A stretch of 60,128 nucleotides of DNA from Thiotrichaceae bacterium (GCA_026989145.1 JALSJU010000070.1:1-60128); one strand, 5' to 3'. Shown: positions 37,521-47,119, counted from the stretch's first letter. Notes: generated by a model from the letters alone, not told the origin. Numbers and translations: made by a program.

Positions 37521-37611
37521 TTAAAAAAACATTCTAAGGTAATATATTTAAAGACTCTTTATAGAGTCTTAAGCATATTTATGTGTCATGGGGAAAGAAT
37601 GTTTTTTAAAA
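37521..37611 (-). promoter_or_regulatory. Structured intercistronic leader before livH
   Basis: A long-range inverted repeat (37521-37535 with 37596-37609, A/T-rich) encloses a perfect small hairpin (AAGACTCT TTAT AGAGTCTT, 37551-37570). It lies between the terminator-like hairpin behind the binding-protein gene and livH. Such structures can protect or limit the downstream message and set subunit ratio. The function is inferred. Confidence 0.5.
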
Positions 37612-37631
37612 AATTGTCTCAGTTTAAAGCA

Positions 37632-37671
37632 AAAGAAACCATATCGTCAGAGCTGACGATATGGTTTCTTT
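37632..37671 (-). terminator. Strong hairpin between binding-protein gene and livH
   Basis: A perfect 18-bp stem (37632-37649 with 37654-37671) with the four-base loop GAGC, followed on the minus strand by T-rich sequence. It sits 11 bases after the binding-protein stop. It probably acts as a partial terminator or mRNA stabiliser, so that more binding protein than permease is made, a usual arrangement in ABC operons. Confidence 0.8.
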
Positions 37672-37682
37672 AATGGCTAAGA

Positions 37683-39038
37683 TTAAACCTTGTAAGGGCC
37701 TAAATCACCACCAAAGATTTTTGCATCATACTCGACCGCAGAGCGAGGTACTTGCTTAACAATCTTTAGTAAGTCGAACTGTGATGTTGGTTTTTCATTA
37801 CCACGTACTACAAGAACATCTTTGAAACACTGATGATCTTCAGCGCGGTATTCTGTTTTACCATTACCCATGCCATCAAATTTAAAGCCTTCTAATGCTT
37901 TGATAACTTCAGGTGGGTAGAAGGTGCCAGCAACTTCACAGGCATTTGCGTAAAGTAGTGTCTGCACGTAACACGTATGCGCCGCCTGTGAAGGTGGGTT
38001 GCCGTACTCTTTACCGAATGATTTAACGAATGCTTTAGAGCCTTCATCAGTTAGCGCCCAGTTCCAGTTAGTAGTCCCTAAAATACCCTGTAGGTTTTTA
38101 CCCGCTCCCTGCGCCATTAAGCGAGAGTATAAAGGAACGATGATTTCAAAGTTTTTACCGTTGACTTGCTTATCACGTAGACCGAACTGAACTGACTGAG
38201 TCAGTGAGTTGATCATATCTTTACCGTAATGGTTAAGTATTAAAGTATCAGCACCTGAGTTTAAGATAGGGGTAATGTACTGTGAGAAGTCACCTGCGCC
38301 AACTGGCGTTTTAACGGTTTTAACAGTTTTCCAACCAAGGCCTTCAGTGGTCTCTTTGATTGACTCTTCCTGAGTCCAGCCCCATGTATAGTCAGAAGTT
38401 AGGTGGTACGCTTTACGGTCAGTACCCATCTCTTCTTTTAGTACTGGGCCAAGCGCAGAACCTGTCATTTTTGCGTTAAAGAAATGACGGAAGCCATAAC
38501 GACGTTTGTCTTTACCAGTTGTGTCATTTGAATGCGTTAAGCCTGCCATGAACATGGTGCCCATTTCCTGACATAAACCTTGTACCGCGATTGCTACACC
38601 TGATGATGAACCGCCAGAGATCATTAGAACGCCGTCTTTTTCGATCATACGTTTTGCTGATGCACGCGCTGCATCTGATTTTGTTTGTGTATCACCGGTT
38701 ACGAAAGCAACTTTTTTACCTAAAACGCCGTTGCCTTTTAATGCTGAAGGTTTAAAGGTATTCATCATACCACCGTCGCCTTCGCCGTTTAAGTGCTTAA
38801 CTGCCAATTTAAATGCACGAAGCTCATCTGCACCTTCATCTGCGTAAGCACCGGTTTGTGGTACGTTAAAGCCTAAGGTGATTGTTTTAGCGCCAGCTTT
38901 TGGGGCATTTCTAAAGGTCTCGCCTTTGGCAAATGCATTCTGAATGAAGAATGGGGATGATGCGGCCAGCCCTGTTGCTACAGAAGCTTTTAGGAAACCT
39001 CGACGGTCAAGCGTTGGGGTTTTGTTATCGTTTTTCAT
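37683..39038 (-). CDS. ABC transporter substrate-binding protein with twin-arginine signal
   Basis: 451 residues. The N-terminus carries a twin-arginine export signal (DRRGFLKASVATGLAA), so the protein is probably folded before export. The two-lobed periplasmic binding fold of the leucine/amide family follows, seen in TLGFNVPQTGAYADEGAD, GDTQTKSDAARASAKRM and MISGGSSSGVAIAVQ. It is longer than LivJ/LivK (about 370). The ligand cannot be read from the sequence. It is the first gene of the operon with livHMGF. Confidence 0.9.
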   Translation of the reverse strand: MKNDNKTPTLDRRGFLKASVATGLAASSPFFIQNAFAKGETFRNAPKAGAKTITLGFNVPQTGAYADEGADELRAFKLAVKHLNGEGDGGMMNTFKPSALKGNGVLGKKVAFVTGDTQTKSDAARASAKRMIEKDGVLMISGGSSSGVAIAVQGLCQEMGTMFMAGLTHSNDTTGKDKRRYGFRHFFNAKMTGSALGPVLKEEMGTDRKAYHLTSDYTWGWTQEESIKETTEGLGWKTVKTVKTPVGAGDFSQYITPILNSGADTLILNHYGKDMINSLTQSVQFGLRDKQVNGKNFEIIVPLYSRLMAQGAGKNLQGILGTTNWNWALTDEGSKAFVKSFGKEYGNPPSQAAHTCYVQTLLYANACEVAGTFYPPEVIKALEGFKFDGMGNGKTEYRAEDHQCFKDVLVVRGNEKPTSQFDLLKIVKQVPRSAVEYDAKIFGGDLGPYKV

Positions 39039-39264
39039 AATACCTTCCTTTGGTCGTTTATGTGTATGGTGAAACTGCGTTACAAGATCATGAGATGATT
39101 CATGTTTCTTGTGACATCACTTCTATATTTTAGACTATAAATAAATGATTGTATGGAGTTTTTTTAATCTTTTTTGGTTTTTTATATTTAATAAAACTAG
39201 GCGGTCGCATTTTATTAGCCTGATTTAGGGCTGCTAGGCTCTCGCTTATTGCATGACAGGCTTT

Positions 39265-42200
39265 CTAGGTAGCTTCATAGTGTGCAAATAAACCTCCCAT
39301 GATTAACTCGCTAATTGCTTCATATTCATCATTAAAAAGTTCGTCATTAGAATAAGCTCGGTATAGTAGCCAGTGTTCAAATTTTTGTGCCTCACTATTA
39401 CCAAAGTGGCTATTGTCCCAAGCTTTTAAAGCTTCAGAAACCCCGCTGTTTTCTTTTTTGTTAACGTATTGCTTAAATGCGGGTTTTGCATAAAAGTGCA
39501 ACGGATAATGTAAGCCTTGCCAGTAATAATCAATTAGCTGTTGTAAAATATGGTGTGCATTACCAACTTTGTTGAGTTTAAAATTGAGTTCGGGTGAATA
39601 AAAACGGGTTTCTGCAGGAGTACTATTTGTTTGTGTAGTATTATTGGTTTGCACGGCGTTGAGCGCTAAGTGATTTAACCATAAGTTGATGTAGTCACCT
39701 GCATAGGCTGTTGAAACTTGCTGGATCATCCGCCCTGCAGGTGACAAGTTAGTGAGTTCACCTTGCAGGGTAAAGTTATCATTAAATTCAAGTTTAAAGG
39801 GCTGGTTAGGTAAATCATCCGGTTCGGGTAACTGCTTAATATAGTGTTGGATAGTATTGAATTCACGTTCATAAAGCTGCTCACCAATATCGCCATAGGG
39901 TAATAGTCCTTTTGCTCGAAGGTTTAGCAAAGTATTATGGTGTAGGCTTTCTTCTGTACAGTCTTCAATTGCGTGGGCTTTCAAGTATGTTTTATCGAAA
40001 ATTTCTTGGCGAATATCACGGTCTTTAAATGCTTCGATTTCAAACGGTTCACGAATTGGTAGTACTAACTCTTTGTCAAAATTACTAATTGAAAAACGCT
40101 CTTTTAAAAATACCCGTGCAGGGCTCTGATAAAAGCGAATCAGCTCACTTAAATGTAGTTGTTTTTTGTCATCGCTTAAGTTTTCTAAGGGCTGGTTGAT
40201 AAAGACTTGGGATGGTACTTTTTTGGTGTTTTTTATTTTAGTATAGGCTGTGTTATATGAAAATAGCCGTGCATCACTGTTATCAAAATAGTGTTGACTA
40301 AATGCTTGCAAAGGATGCTTACAAATCCAGTCTTGTGTTTCAGAATTTGTATAAATGCAAACCTCATCCAGAAGCTCGCTAACCAAGGTTGATGGTGGTA
40401 CTGAAGTATTGTCTTTAACGCTTTGTCCAATATAACTGATGATTAGTTTTTCACGGGCAGCAAGTACTGACTCTAGAAATAAATAGCGATCTTCGTTACG
40501 CCGAGAGCGATCACCTTTACGCGGTGTTTGTGCGACTAAATCAAAACTCATGCTACGGTCTTGGCGTGGGTATTCACCATCATTCATGCCTAGCAGTGCG
40601 ACCACTTTAAACGGCACGCTACGCATCGGCACTAAAGCACAGAAAGTGATGCCGTAGCCCATAAAACTTTCGTTGCCGCTAATTTCTGTTAAAGATTGTT
40701 TGAGAATTTTACCAATAAGGCTAAAGGGCAGGGTGATGGCAGGTGGTGGGTTATCTTGTGGTGAACTGTCATTTTGCGAAGCATTTCCCTGCGAAAATTC
40801 AGCTAATTTCGTTTGTTGGCGTAATTTATCAAGGGCATTAAAAAGGAGTCTGTTTTGTGACTCATCCGCAAATAGAGAACGAATAAATTGATTAAACAAG
40901 TCCAGCCACTTATCCAAGCTTTGTTCATGTGCTGTAAACGTTTCAAGTTTAAAAAGGCAATTGGTAAACTGTATGAACCGCGAAATAGTTTGAGCTTGAT
41001 TACCCTCAATATCACTGAATGGCAGTACCGGTAAATCATCCAAAGGCTTAGAGGGATCAGCGATAAATAAATCATCACCTGCGAGGGTGTAACCCAATAG
41101 TAAACGGTCAAAGGCATAGCGCCAGGTATGTTCTTTTGTATCAGGCAGGTTGTTATTTTTGCGTGTTTTGGCGCTGATTCCCCAGCGTATATTGGTCGAC
41201 CTAGCGATTTCTCGGCAAAATAAAACGTCGTCTTGCGTTAGCTCAAACTTGTCACGAATTGAGTCATAGTCCAATAATTCAAAGACAGATTCAGCATCAA
41301 AACGCTTATCGATTAAATCTAAAATTTTAAGGAATGCTTCTATCGTCGGTTGAGCGTGAGCAGGGTTTTGATCAGCAATACTGAAAGGTAGCTTGAGGTG
41401 CTTTTTATTCGTGGAGTTTGTCTGTGACTGAGAATGTGCAGAAAAAACCGCATCAACATATGCTGCATACTTTTCAATATCTGGCGTCATCACAATAATA
41501 TCAGACGGTGCTAGTTCTGGATTATTTTGCAAGCAATTAAGCAGTTGATCATGTAACACTTCAACTTCACGCATGGCTGTGTGGCAGGCGTGAAACTGTA
41601 TTGAGTTATCATCTTTACTGCATTCTATATTGTGTTGCGCAGGAGTTAGATTAAAAATATCCTGTTGAATTTGTGTTAATAATGAGTTGGGTGCTTGCTC
41701 AAAATTGTTTTCTTCAAAATGGCATTCATCGAGATTTTGCAATTGATCGATAAAGTCACGTCCTTGTCTGCCCATCGATGCTAGTAGCGCATTACCAGAA
41801 TCAAAATAGGGTTGTTCTTCTATCGGCTTTTTGCTGATTGACTTTTCCGATTCAATATCGCCCCAATAAGCTTCAGGGCAGGGGTTAACGATAAATAAAT
41901 TTATCTCCATGACCTTGCCCATCTCACCGAGGAGGCGGATATAACCAGGGGAGAGTGCGGATAAGGAAAAGAATGAAACACGTTGCGGTAGCAGGTTTTT
42001 ATTTTGTGGCTGATGAATTGCTTGAACAAATTGATCTTGCAAAGATAACCAATGATCAATTTGCTGACCATTAAATAACTTCTGCCATAAACGGGCTTGC
42101 CACTTTTGGGTGGGCTGATTATTTAAGGCACTTTCGTGGTTTTCCCAGTCACGTACCCAATCATCCCGATAAAACAAAATTTTATCCAGCATCTCAGTAA

Positions 42201-42585
42201 GCACAAGCGATAAATCCCATGCCGATTCAGTGCTGTTGATGTAATGGGCAAGTTCTGGAAATGTTTTGTCATCTGCTGAAATCTCATTAAGTAATAGCTC
42301 CAGCAAACGCCAGCGGGTAACAGCGGGGGCAGAAGGGTCTTCATCTGAGAGGTTTGGCAATATACTTTTAAGCAACTGCCACATAAATTCGGCAGGAAAC
42401 AAAAAATCCATATTGGCACTAATGCCCTGCCTGTCAGCCAGTTGTAGCGATAAATAACGTGCCATGCCAGAGTTTTGGACGACGACCACTTCGGGTGCTA
42501 AAACATCGCCCAAAGGTGTTTGTATCGAATCAGAAAATTGCTGGCTGAGTTGTTCTAAGCGATTACTTGTGTGTAGGGTAAGCAT
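39265..42585 (-). CDS. recC: Exodeoxyribonuclease V gamma subunit RecC
   Basis: About 1106 residues starting at the Met of MLTLHTSNRLEQLSQQF; a longer frame starting at 42654 adds 23 unlikely residues. RecC recognises Chi and holds the RecB and RecD motors in the repair enzyme. The family patterns VVQNSGMARYLSLQLADRQG and FPAEFMWQLL open the protein. The inactive helicase-like core includes VVALLGMNDGEYPRQDRSMS and FDLVAQTPRKGDRSRRNEDR plus YLFLESVLAAREKLIISYIG. No recB or recD lies next to it, which is unusual. The next gene is divergent. Confidence 0.95.
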   Translation of the reverse strand: MLTLHTSNRLEQLSQQFSDSIQTPLGDVLAPEVVVVQNSGMARYLSLQLADRQGISANMDFLFPAEFMWQLLKSILPNLSDEDPSAPAVTRWRLLELLLNEISADDKTFPELAHYINSTESAWDLSLVLTEMLDKILFYRDDWVRDWENHESALNNQPTQKWQARLWQKLFNGQQIDHWLSLQDQFVQAIHQPQNKNLLPQRVSFFSLSALSPGYIRLLGEMGKVMEINLFIVNPCPEAYWGDIESEKSISKKPIEEQPYFDSGNALLASMGRQGRDFIDQLQNLDECHFEENNFEQAPNSLLTQIQQDIFNLTPAQHNIECSKDDNSIQFHACHTAMREVEVLHDQLLNCLQNNPELAPSDIIVMTPDIEKYAAYVDAVFSAHSQSQTNSTNKKHLKLPFSIADQNPAHAQPTIEAFLKILDLIDKRFDAESVFELLDYDSIRDKFELTQDDVLFCREIARSTNIRWGISAKTRKNNNLPDTKEHTWRYAFDRLLLGYTLAGDDLFIADPSKPLDDLPVLPFSDIEGNQAQTISRFIQFTNCLFKLETFTAHEQSLDKWLDLFNQFIRSLFADESQNRLLFNALDKLRQQTKLAEFSQGNASQNDSSPQDNPPPAITLPFSLIGKILKQSLTEISGNESFMGYGITFCALVPMRSVPFKVVALLGMNDGEYPRQDRSMSFDLVAQTPRKGDRSRRNEDRYLFLESVLAAREKLIISYIGQSVKDNTSVPPSTLVSELLDEVCIYTNSETQDWICKHPLQAFSQHYFDNSDARLFSYNTAYTKIKNTKKVPSQVFINQPLENLSDDKKQLHLSELIRFYQSPARVFLKERFSISNFDKELVLPIREPFEIEAFKDRDIRQEIFDKTYLKAHAIEDCTEESLHHNTLLNLRAKGLLPYGDIGEQLYEREFNTIQHYIKQLPEPDDLPNQPFKLEFNDNFTLQGELTNLSPAGRMIQQVSTAYAGDYINLWLNHLALNAVQTNNTTQTNSTPAETRFYSPELNFKLNKVGNAHHILQQLIDYYWQGLHYPLHFYAKPAFKQYVNKKENSGVSEALKAWDNSHFGNSEAQKFEHWLLYRAYSNDELFNDEYEAISELIMGGLFAHYEAT

Positions 42586-42711
42586 CGTTGGATAATAGCA
42601 TGAGAGTTTATTTGCAGATAAAAAAATAAGACGCATTTGAGTATGAAAAACCAAACAGGAAAACTCTATTTCCGATAAACTACAGCGATTGTTCTAGCCT
42701 TACTGCATATC

Positions 42712-44352
42712 ATGAAAAAACAAACTCAGCCCGACTTTTCTTCCCTAACCCTATCCTCAACTATTTATAGTGCGATTCAAGAAGCCGGCTATAAAAAACC
42801 CACCGATGTTCAGTTAGAAACTATACCTGCGGTCTTGGATGGGAAGGATGTTTTAGCGCGCGCCGAGACAGGCTCTGGGAAGACAGCCGCTTTTGTTTTA
42901 CCGCTATTAGAAAAAATCATTCGTCGTCGCAGTAAAAGTAAACCAAAGCAAAAAGGTAATGTCGTTGACTGCGTGGTGTTGGTGCCGACACGTGAACTGG
43001 CGATTCAAATTCGAGAAGAGTTTGACAAATTCTCAGCTGATTTTGAAGAGCGGGTACGATGTTTAAGTGTTTATGGTGGGGTTAAAATTAATCCGCAGAT
43101 GCTGGCGTTACGTGGTGGCGCGGATATTTTGGTTTCTACCCCAGGTCGCTTGTTAGACCTGGAAAAAAATAATGCAATTTTACTGCATCAAGTTAAAACC
43201 TTGGTTGTGGATGAAGTTGATCGCTTGATGAAGGGTGACTTTCAAGAAGAGATTGAATCTATTTTTAAGTTGATGCCAAGTAAGCGTCAAAACCTCATGT
43301 TTACCGCTACTTTTCCTGCCAGTATTCGAAAGCTGGTGCGTAAAGTTATGAATCAGCCTGAGATTATAAATGTCGATGATTTATATGATGATGTGACTAT
43401 TACCCAGCGCGTGATTACCGTAAATCATGATAAGAAAAATGATTTGCTCGCACATTTATTAAAACAAAATGATTGGAAGCAAGTACTGGTTTTTTGTAGC
43501 GCAAAACGTAGTTGTGATAATTTAGTTAAAAAGCTAGAAAAACGGGAAATTAGTGCGGTTGCCATGCACGGTAACTTACAACAAAACGCGCGTGCACGTG
43601 CCTTGAGTGAATTTAAGGAAGGCAAAACACGGGTATTAATTGCAACGGATGTGGCAGGGCGTGGTATTGATATAGGACAGCTTCCTTGTGTGATTAATTA
43701 CGAGCTTCCGCGTTCACCTAATGATTATATTCATCGTATCGGTCGAACTGGGCGAGCAGGTGAGGCGGGGATGGCGATTTCTTTAATTTCTCACAATGAT
43801 TATCAACACTTTACTGTGATTGAAAAACGTAACGGTATTCGTTTAGAACGTGAACAAATTAAAGGCTTTGAGGCCTCTATGAATGCGCCAGAGCCTTTGG
43901 TGCGAAGTAAAAATAAGAAAAAAGGAAAAGCTAAAAAGCGCCCTGCATTAATGAATAAAAAGGCCAAGCTAAAACAAACAAAACAAGAAGAAAAAATGCA
44001 GCAAGAAAGAGAAAAATCCAAGGCTAAAAAAGATAAATTTAAAGAAAAGGCGGTAGCCAAACGCAATAAAGAGAAACTAGAAAAACAGCAGAAACGAGTT
44101 GAAAATGCTCAGGGGTCTAGCTCCTATTACGGTAAGCCTACAGAGTTAAAAAAAGAAGCAACAGATAATAAGGCTCTTGGAAAGGATAAGCCTGTAAAAA
44201 GCGTACCGACAGGCAACGTTAAATCTAAAAAGATAGATTTTAATGAGTCTAGTCCTGCTGTTGTTAATAATAAGACAAATAAAGTGCCGCCCTCTGGTGC
44301 ATCACTGTATACGCGTAAGTTTCCTAAAACGGATGAAAGTAATGACGGATAA
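42712..44352 (+). CDS. DEAD-box-family RNA helicase with variant motif II
   Basis: 546 residues. The two-domain helicase core (about 1-370) has the Q-motif region, ARAETGSGKTAAF, PTRELAIQI, TPGR, DEVD in place of DEAD, TATFP in place of SAT, ATDVAGRGID and HRIGRTGRAG. It is followed by 170 residues rich in Lys, Glu and Ala, typical of an RNA-binding tail. It is close to RhlE-type enzymes. The stop overlaps the next gene by 11 bases. Confidence 0.93.
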   Translation: MKKQTQPDFSSLTLSSTIYSAIQEAGYKKPTDVQLETIPAVLDGKDVLARAETGSGKTAAFVLPLLEKIIRRRSKSKPKQKGNVVDCVVLVPTRELAIQIREEFDKFSADFEERVRCLSVYGGVKINPQMLALRGGADILVSTPGRLLDLEKNNAILLHQVKTLVVDEVDRLMKGDFQEEIESIFKLMPSKRQNLMFTATFPASIRKLVRKVMNQPEIINVDDLYDDVTITQRVITVNHDKKNDLLAHLLKQNDWKQVLVFCSAKRSCDNLVKKLEKREISAVAMHGNLQQNARARALSEFKEGKTRVLIATDVAGRGIDIGQLPCVINYELPRSPNDYIHRIGRTGRAGEAGMAISLISHNDYQHFTVIEKRNGIRLEREQIKGFEASMNAPEPLVRSKNKKKGKAKKRPALMNKKAKLKQTKQEEKMQQEREKSKAKKDKFKEKAVAKRNKEKLEKQQKRVENAQGSSSYYGKPTELKKEATDNKALGKDKPVKSVPTGNVKSKKIDFNESSPAVVNNKTNKVPPSGASLYTRKFPKTDESNDG

Positions 44353-45409
44353 AAATACATCAGGAAGCTCGTTTTATAAAAAGCTTAAAACTCCTGTTCA
44401 GCAATCGTCTCAAAAAACCTCGCAACCACTTTCTCATAACTCTATATCATCAAGAAAATCTGTAACAGATGGCTCTGAGTTAGTTGATGACATGGTAAGT
44501 AGCGCTGAACAGTCATTAGAAAAAGAGAGAAGTAACGATGTACTGCACCTTTTTAAACGGGTTAAAGTAGGGCGAACCAATGTACTAAGAGTGGTTAAAC
44601 GCCTGCCTTTCGGTGCATATTTATCGCCGGGTTCTAATAAGAAAAGCTTTGATTTGGAGGAAATATTATTACCTAAACGCTACGAACCAGAAAACCTTAA
44701 AGTCGATGACTTGTTAAAAGTGTTTATTTATTTCGACTCAGAAGACCGTATTATTGCAACCACCGAGAAACCGCTTGCTCAAGTTGATGAATGTGCCTTT
44801 CTTAAAGTGGTGGATGTGAATAAAGTTGGTGCTTTCTTAGATATGGGGCTAATGAAGGATTTATTTGTCCCCTATGCCGAGCAAGAAATGCCGATGAAAG
44901 TAGGTGAGTCGTATGTGGTGCATCTGTACCTAGATGAACACTCAGGCAGAATCATGGCGTCGTCAAAGTTGGACAAGTTTCTAATTGAAGAAAGCCATTA
45001 TCATAAGGAGGGTCAAGCCGTTGACTTATTGATTTATGCAGAATCTGAACTAGGTTATAAAGCTGTTATAGGCAGTACTTACCAAGGCTTGCTGTTTAAG
45101 AACGAGGTTTTTCAAACGCTAAAAATTGGCGATAAAATAAAAGGCTTTATAAAAGAAGTGCGTGGGGATAAAAAAATCAATCTAAGTTTACAGCTCGCTT
45201 CAGAAAAAACTCGTGGTTCATTGGCGAATCAGATACTACACTTTATAAAAAATCAAGGTGGAACGAGTAAATTAACCGATAAAAGCCCGCCTGAAGAGAT
45301 TTATCAGCAATTTAAGGTGAGTAAAAAAAGTTATAAAAAAGCGTTGGGTGCTTTGTATAAACGGAAATTGATTTTAATTGAAAAAGATAAAATCAGTTTA
45401 GTTGATTAA
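44342..45409 (+). CDS. cvfB: CvfB-like S1 RNA-binding protein
   Basis: 355 residues from ATG 44342, which overlaps the helicase stop; an upstream frame to 44243 reads helicase DNA out of phase and is not real. The first 80 residues are a Ser/Gln/Lys-rich extension. S1-type folds follow (NVLRVVKRLPFGAYLSPG, CAFLKVVDVNKVGAFLDMG, and IGDKIKGFIKEVRGDKKINL). A winged-helix end (DKSPPEEIYQQFKVSKKSYK, KALGALYKRKLILIEKD) completes the CvfB/YitL pattern. Coupling with a helicase suggests a joint RNA role. Confidence 0.88.
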   Translation: MTDKNTSGSSFYKKLKTPVQQSSQKTSQPLSHNSISSRKSVTDGSELVDDMVSSAEQSLEKERSNDVLHLFKRVKVGRTNVLRVVKRLPFGAYLSPGSNKKSFDLEEILLPKRYEPENLKVDDLLKVFIYFDSEDRIIATTEKPLAQVDECAFLKVVDVNKVGAFLDMGLMKDLFVPYAEQEMPMKVGESYVVHLYLDEHSGRIMASSKLDKFLIEESHYHKEGQAVDLLIYAESELGYKAVIGSTYQGLLFKNEVFQTLKIGDKIKGFIKEVRGDKKINLSLQLASEKTRGSLANQILHFIKNQGGTSKLTDKSPPEEIYQQFKVSKKSYKKALGALYKRKLILIEKDKISLVD

Positions 45410-45432
45410 TTGTAATTGAAAAGGGGAGCCAA

Positions 45433-45705
45433 ATGTATAAGAAGGTCTTGATGTTAGTTTTAATTAGCGTACTCACCATGGGGTGTAGTAATAAACAACT
45501 CACTGTTGGCTCGGCTGTCGGCGGTACAGCAGGTGCTTTAGTTGGTGGAATGATAGGGGGTATGTTTGGTCTATTGGCTTCGGGTGGTGGGGTTTCAGAT
45601 AATACGGATAGTTTAACATTCGGTGGGCTTGTTATAGGCGGTGTAACTGGCGGTGTTTTAGGTGCTAGTCTAGGTGGCGGTATTCAGAGCGCAGTTGAAA
45701 AGTAA
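45433..45705 (+). CDS. Small glycine-zipper lipoprotein
   Basis: 90 residues. A lipoprotein signal ends at LTMGC (cysteine 18). The rest is glycine-zipper sequence (VGGTAGALVGGMIGGMFGLL and VIGGVTGGVLGASLGGG). Such proteins sit in the outer membrane and may be stress-related, but no precise role can be given. A strong AAGGGGAG ribosome binding site lies 6 bases upstream. It is 23 bases after cvfB. Confidence 0.82.
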   Translation: MYKKVLMLVLISVLTMGCSNKQLTVGSAVGGTAGALVGGMIGGMFGLLASGGGVSDNTDSLTFGGLVIGGVTGGVLGASLGGGIQSAVEK

Positions 45706-45866
45706 AATAGATGCGTGGGGCTCTTTGGCTAACAGAATGTGTAGTATTAGACCGTTATGACTTTCACGATAGTTGCACATTCCTGTTATTATGGACTCTT
45801 CCAGATAATCCATTTTCTTCATGAAACACCTACGCTGGAGTAGAGTTAGAAATTAGTAGTAGGCGA

Positions 45867-46994
45867 CTAGGTGCCCAATAATTCTATTTTTTCTAAAAGA
45901 GGTTTAGTCAAAGGTAATAATCGTTTACGCATTACTGTTCCGACTGATTCATTACCGCTAAAAATAGGGATAAGCGTGTGTTCTCCCATTTGAGCTAAAA
46001 CTAGCATTGCTTCGACTAGAGTATGGTGATCTTTATCTAGTGTGTCGAGTAACGCTTTGAGTTGATCATTATCAGCGTGCTTACAAATTTCTTGGCTGTG
46101 TTCAATCGCAATATCTATAGATCGCGTACCACGGTTATCTAGCCGTAAGGTATGTAATGGTAAATCAAAATATTTGCCAATAGCGATAAACAATGAAATC
46201 ACGACATCTTGATCAACCGGTTTTTTTAGCGAGAGTTTAATCGTTTCTAGCCAGCGCTGGCCATGCTCGCTGAGCAAGTTAGATAACGTTTGTGCGTAAA
46301 TATTATTGCTTTGGATTAGCGGGTTTAGTGTTTCGCAGAGTTTTTCATAGTTTTCACAACAAGGCTTGTCGAGTGGGATTTGTTTAGGGTCGGCATGTAA
46401 AAAACCCACATAAAAAGGGTTACGACGTTTGGCGCGGGTCCAGAGTTTTTCTTTTTCATCTTGGGTGATTAACTCACCTTGCAAACACAGGCGTACCATA
46501 TTAACGATACTGACTTGTTTTTCTTCATAGGGAAGAAACTCCATCAAATAAGCGGCTAGCTCTCTGCCTAACTCACCTTCAGATACAACAGGATACTCCA
46601 TTAAACGAATAGCCACTTCTGTTGTCGGCAGCGCCCACCAAGCTCTTACACCGATGTCATGGGTGATCTCAGGTGAATGAACCACCGCGACCACAGCTTC
46701 TGGTTCACCGAGTAGCAACATATGTTCTAGAGTGTTATCGGCATGCCCCATGCGTGTCCAACGCTTTAAAAATATCGGGTAGCCACCGGGTGAACCGGTA
46801 ATTTTTAGTGAGAATAGCTCTTTAACAATTTTTAAGTATTGATCGTCACGGGTAGTCGGGTTGAGTTTAACTTTTGCCTCTCCTTGATCGGTGAGCGCAT
46901 GGACAGTCATCGTGCCTTCGTTAATGCGAATGGCTTTTAAGCCTTGCGCCAGAAGCACATTTAAACGCAGATTGTCTTCGTTGGAGAGCTCCAT
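45867..46994 (-). CDS. dsrS: DsrS-like sulfur metabolism protein
   Basis: About 375 residues from Met of MELSNEDNLRLNVLLAQGL; a longer start at 47033 would read the inverted repeat. I recognise the pattern LNVLLAQGLKAIRINEG, SPGGYPIFLKRWTRMGH and LLLGEPEAVVAVVHSPE, then RAWWALPTTEVAIRLME, as that of proteins annotated DsrS in sulfur-oxidising gammaproteobacteria. No other dsr gene is in the window. The biochemical role is not established. It is soluble, with no signal peptide. Placed next to aspS. Confidence 0.6.
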   Translation of the reverse strand: MELSNEDNLRLNVLLAQGLKAIRINEGTMTVHALTDQGEAKVKLNPTTRDDQYLKIVKELFSLKITGSPGGYPIFLKRWTRMGHADNTLEHMLLLGEPEAVVAVVHSPEITHDIGVRAWWALPTTEVAIRLMEYPVVSEGELGRELAAYLMEFLPYEEKQVSIVNMVRLCLQGELITQDEKEKLWTRAKRRNPFYVGFLHADPKQIPLDKPCCENYEKLCETLNPLIQSNNIYAQTLSNLLSEHGQRWLETIKLSLKKPVDQDVVISLFIAIGKYFDLPLHTLRLDNRGTRSIDIAIEHSQEICKHADNDQLKALLDTLDKDHHTLVEAMLVLAQMGEHTLIPIFSGNESVGTVMRKRLLPLTKPLLEKIELLGT

Positions 46995-47020
46995 GCTAAC
47001 AAGATAACAGAGGAGAGTTT

Positions 47021-47108
47021 GCCACGGAAGCACGCGGAAGTGCGCGGAAGGAGAAAAAAAGCAATAGTGCCTTCTTTTCTTCCGTAATCTTTCGCGTGTT
47101 TCCGTGGC
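47021..47108. repeat. Long palindromic repeat between aspS and dsrS
   Basis: The arms GCCACGGAAGCACGCG (47021-47036) and its complement with one mismatch (47093-47108) enclose further GCGGAAG and TTCCG units and a short A/T core. CACGGAA-rich palindromes of this kind are dispersed in many proteobacteria. It fills nearly all of the 85-to-120-base gap and could form a transcript hairpin behind aspS. Confidence 0.75.
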
Positions 47109-47119
47109 GAAAAATAGCC

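Noticed and set aside
44243-44341. Upstream extension of the CvfB-like protein
   Set aside because: It reads helicase coding DNA out of phase and has no ribosome binding site; ATG 44342 overlaps the stop as in coupled genes.
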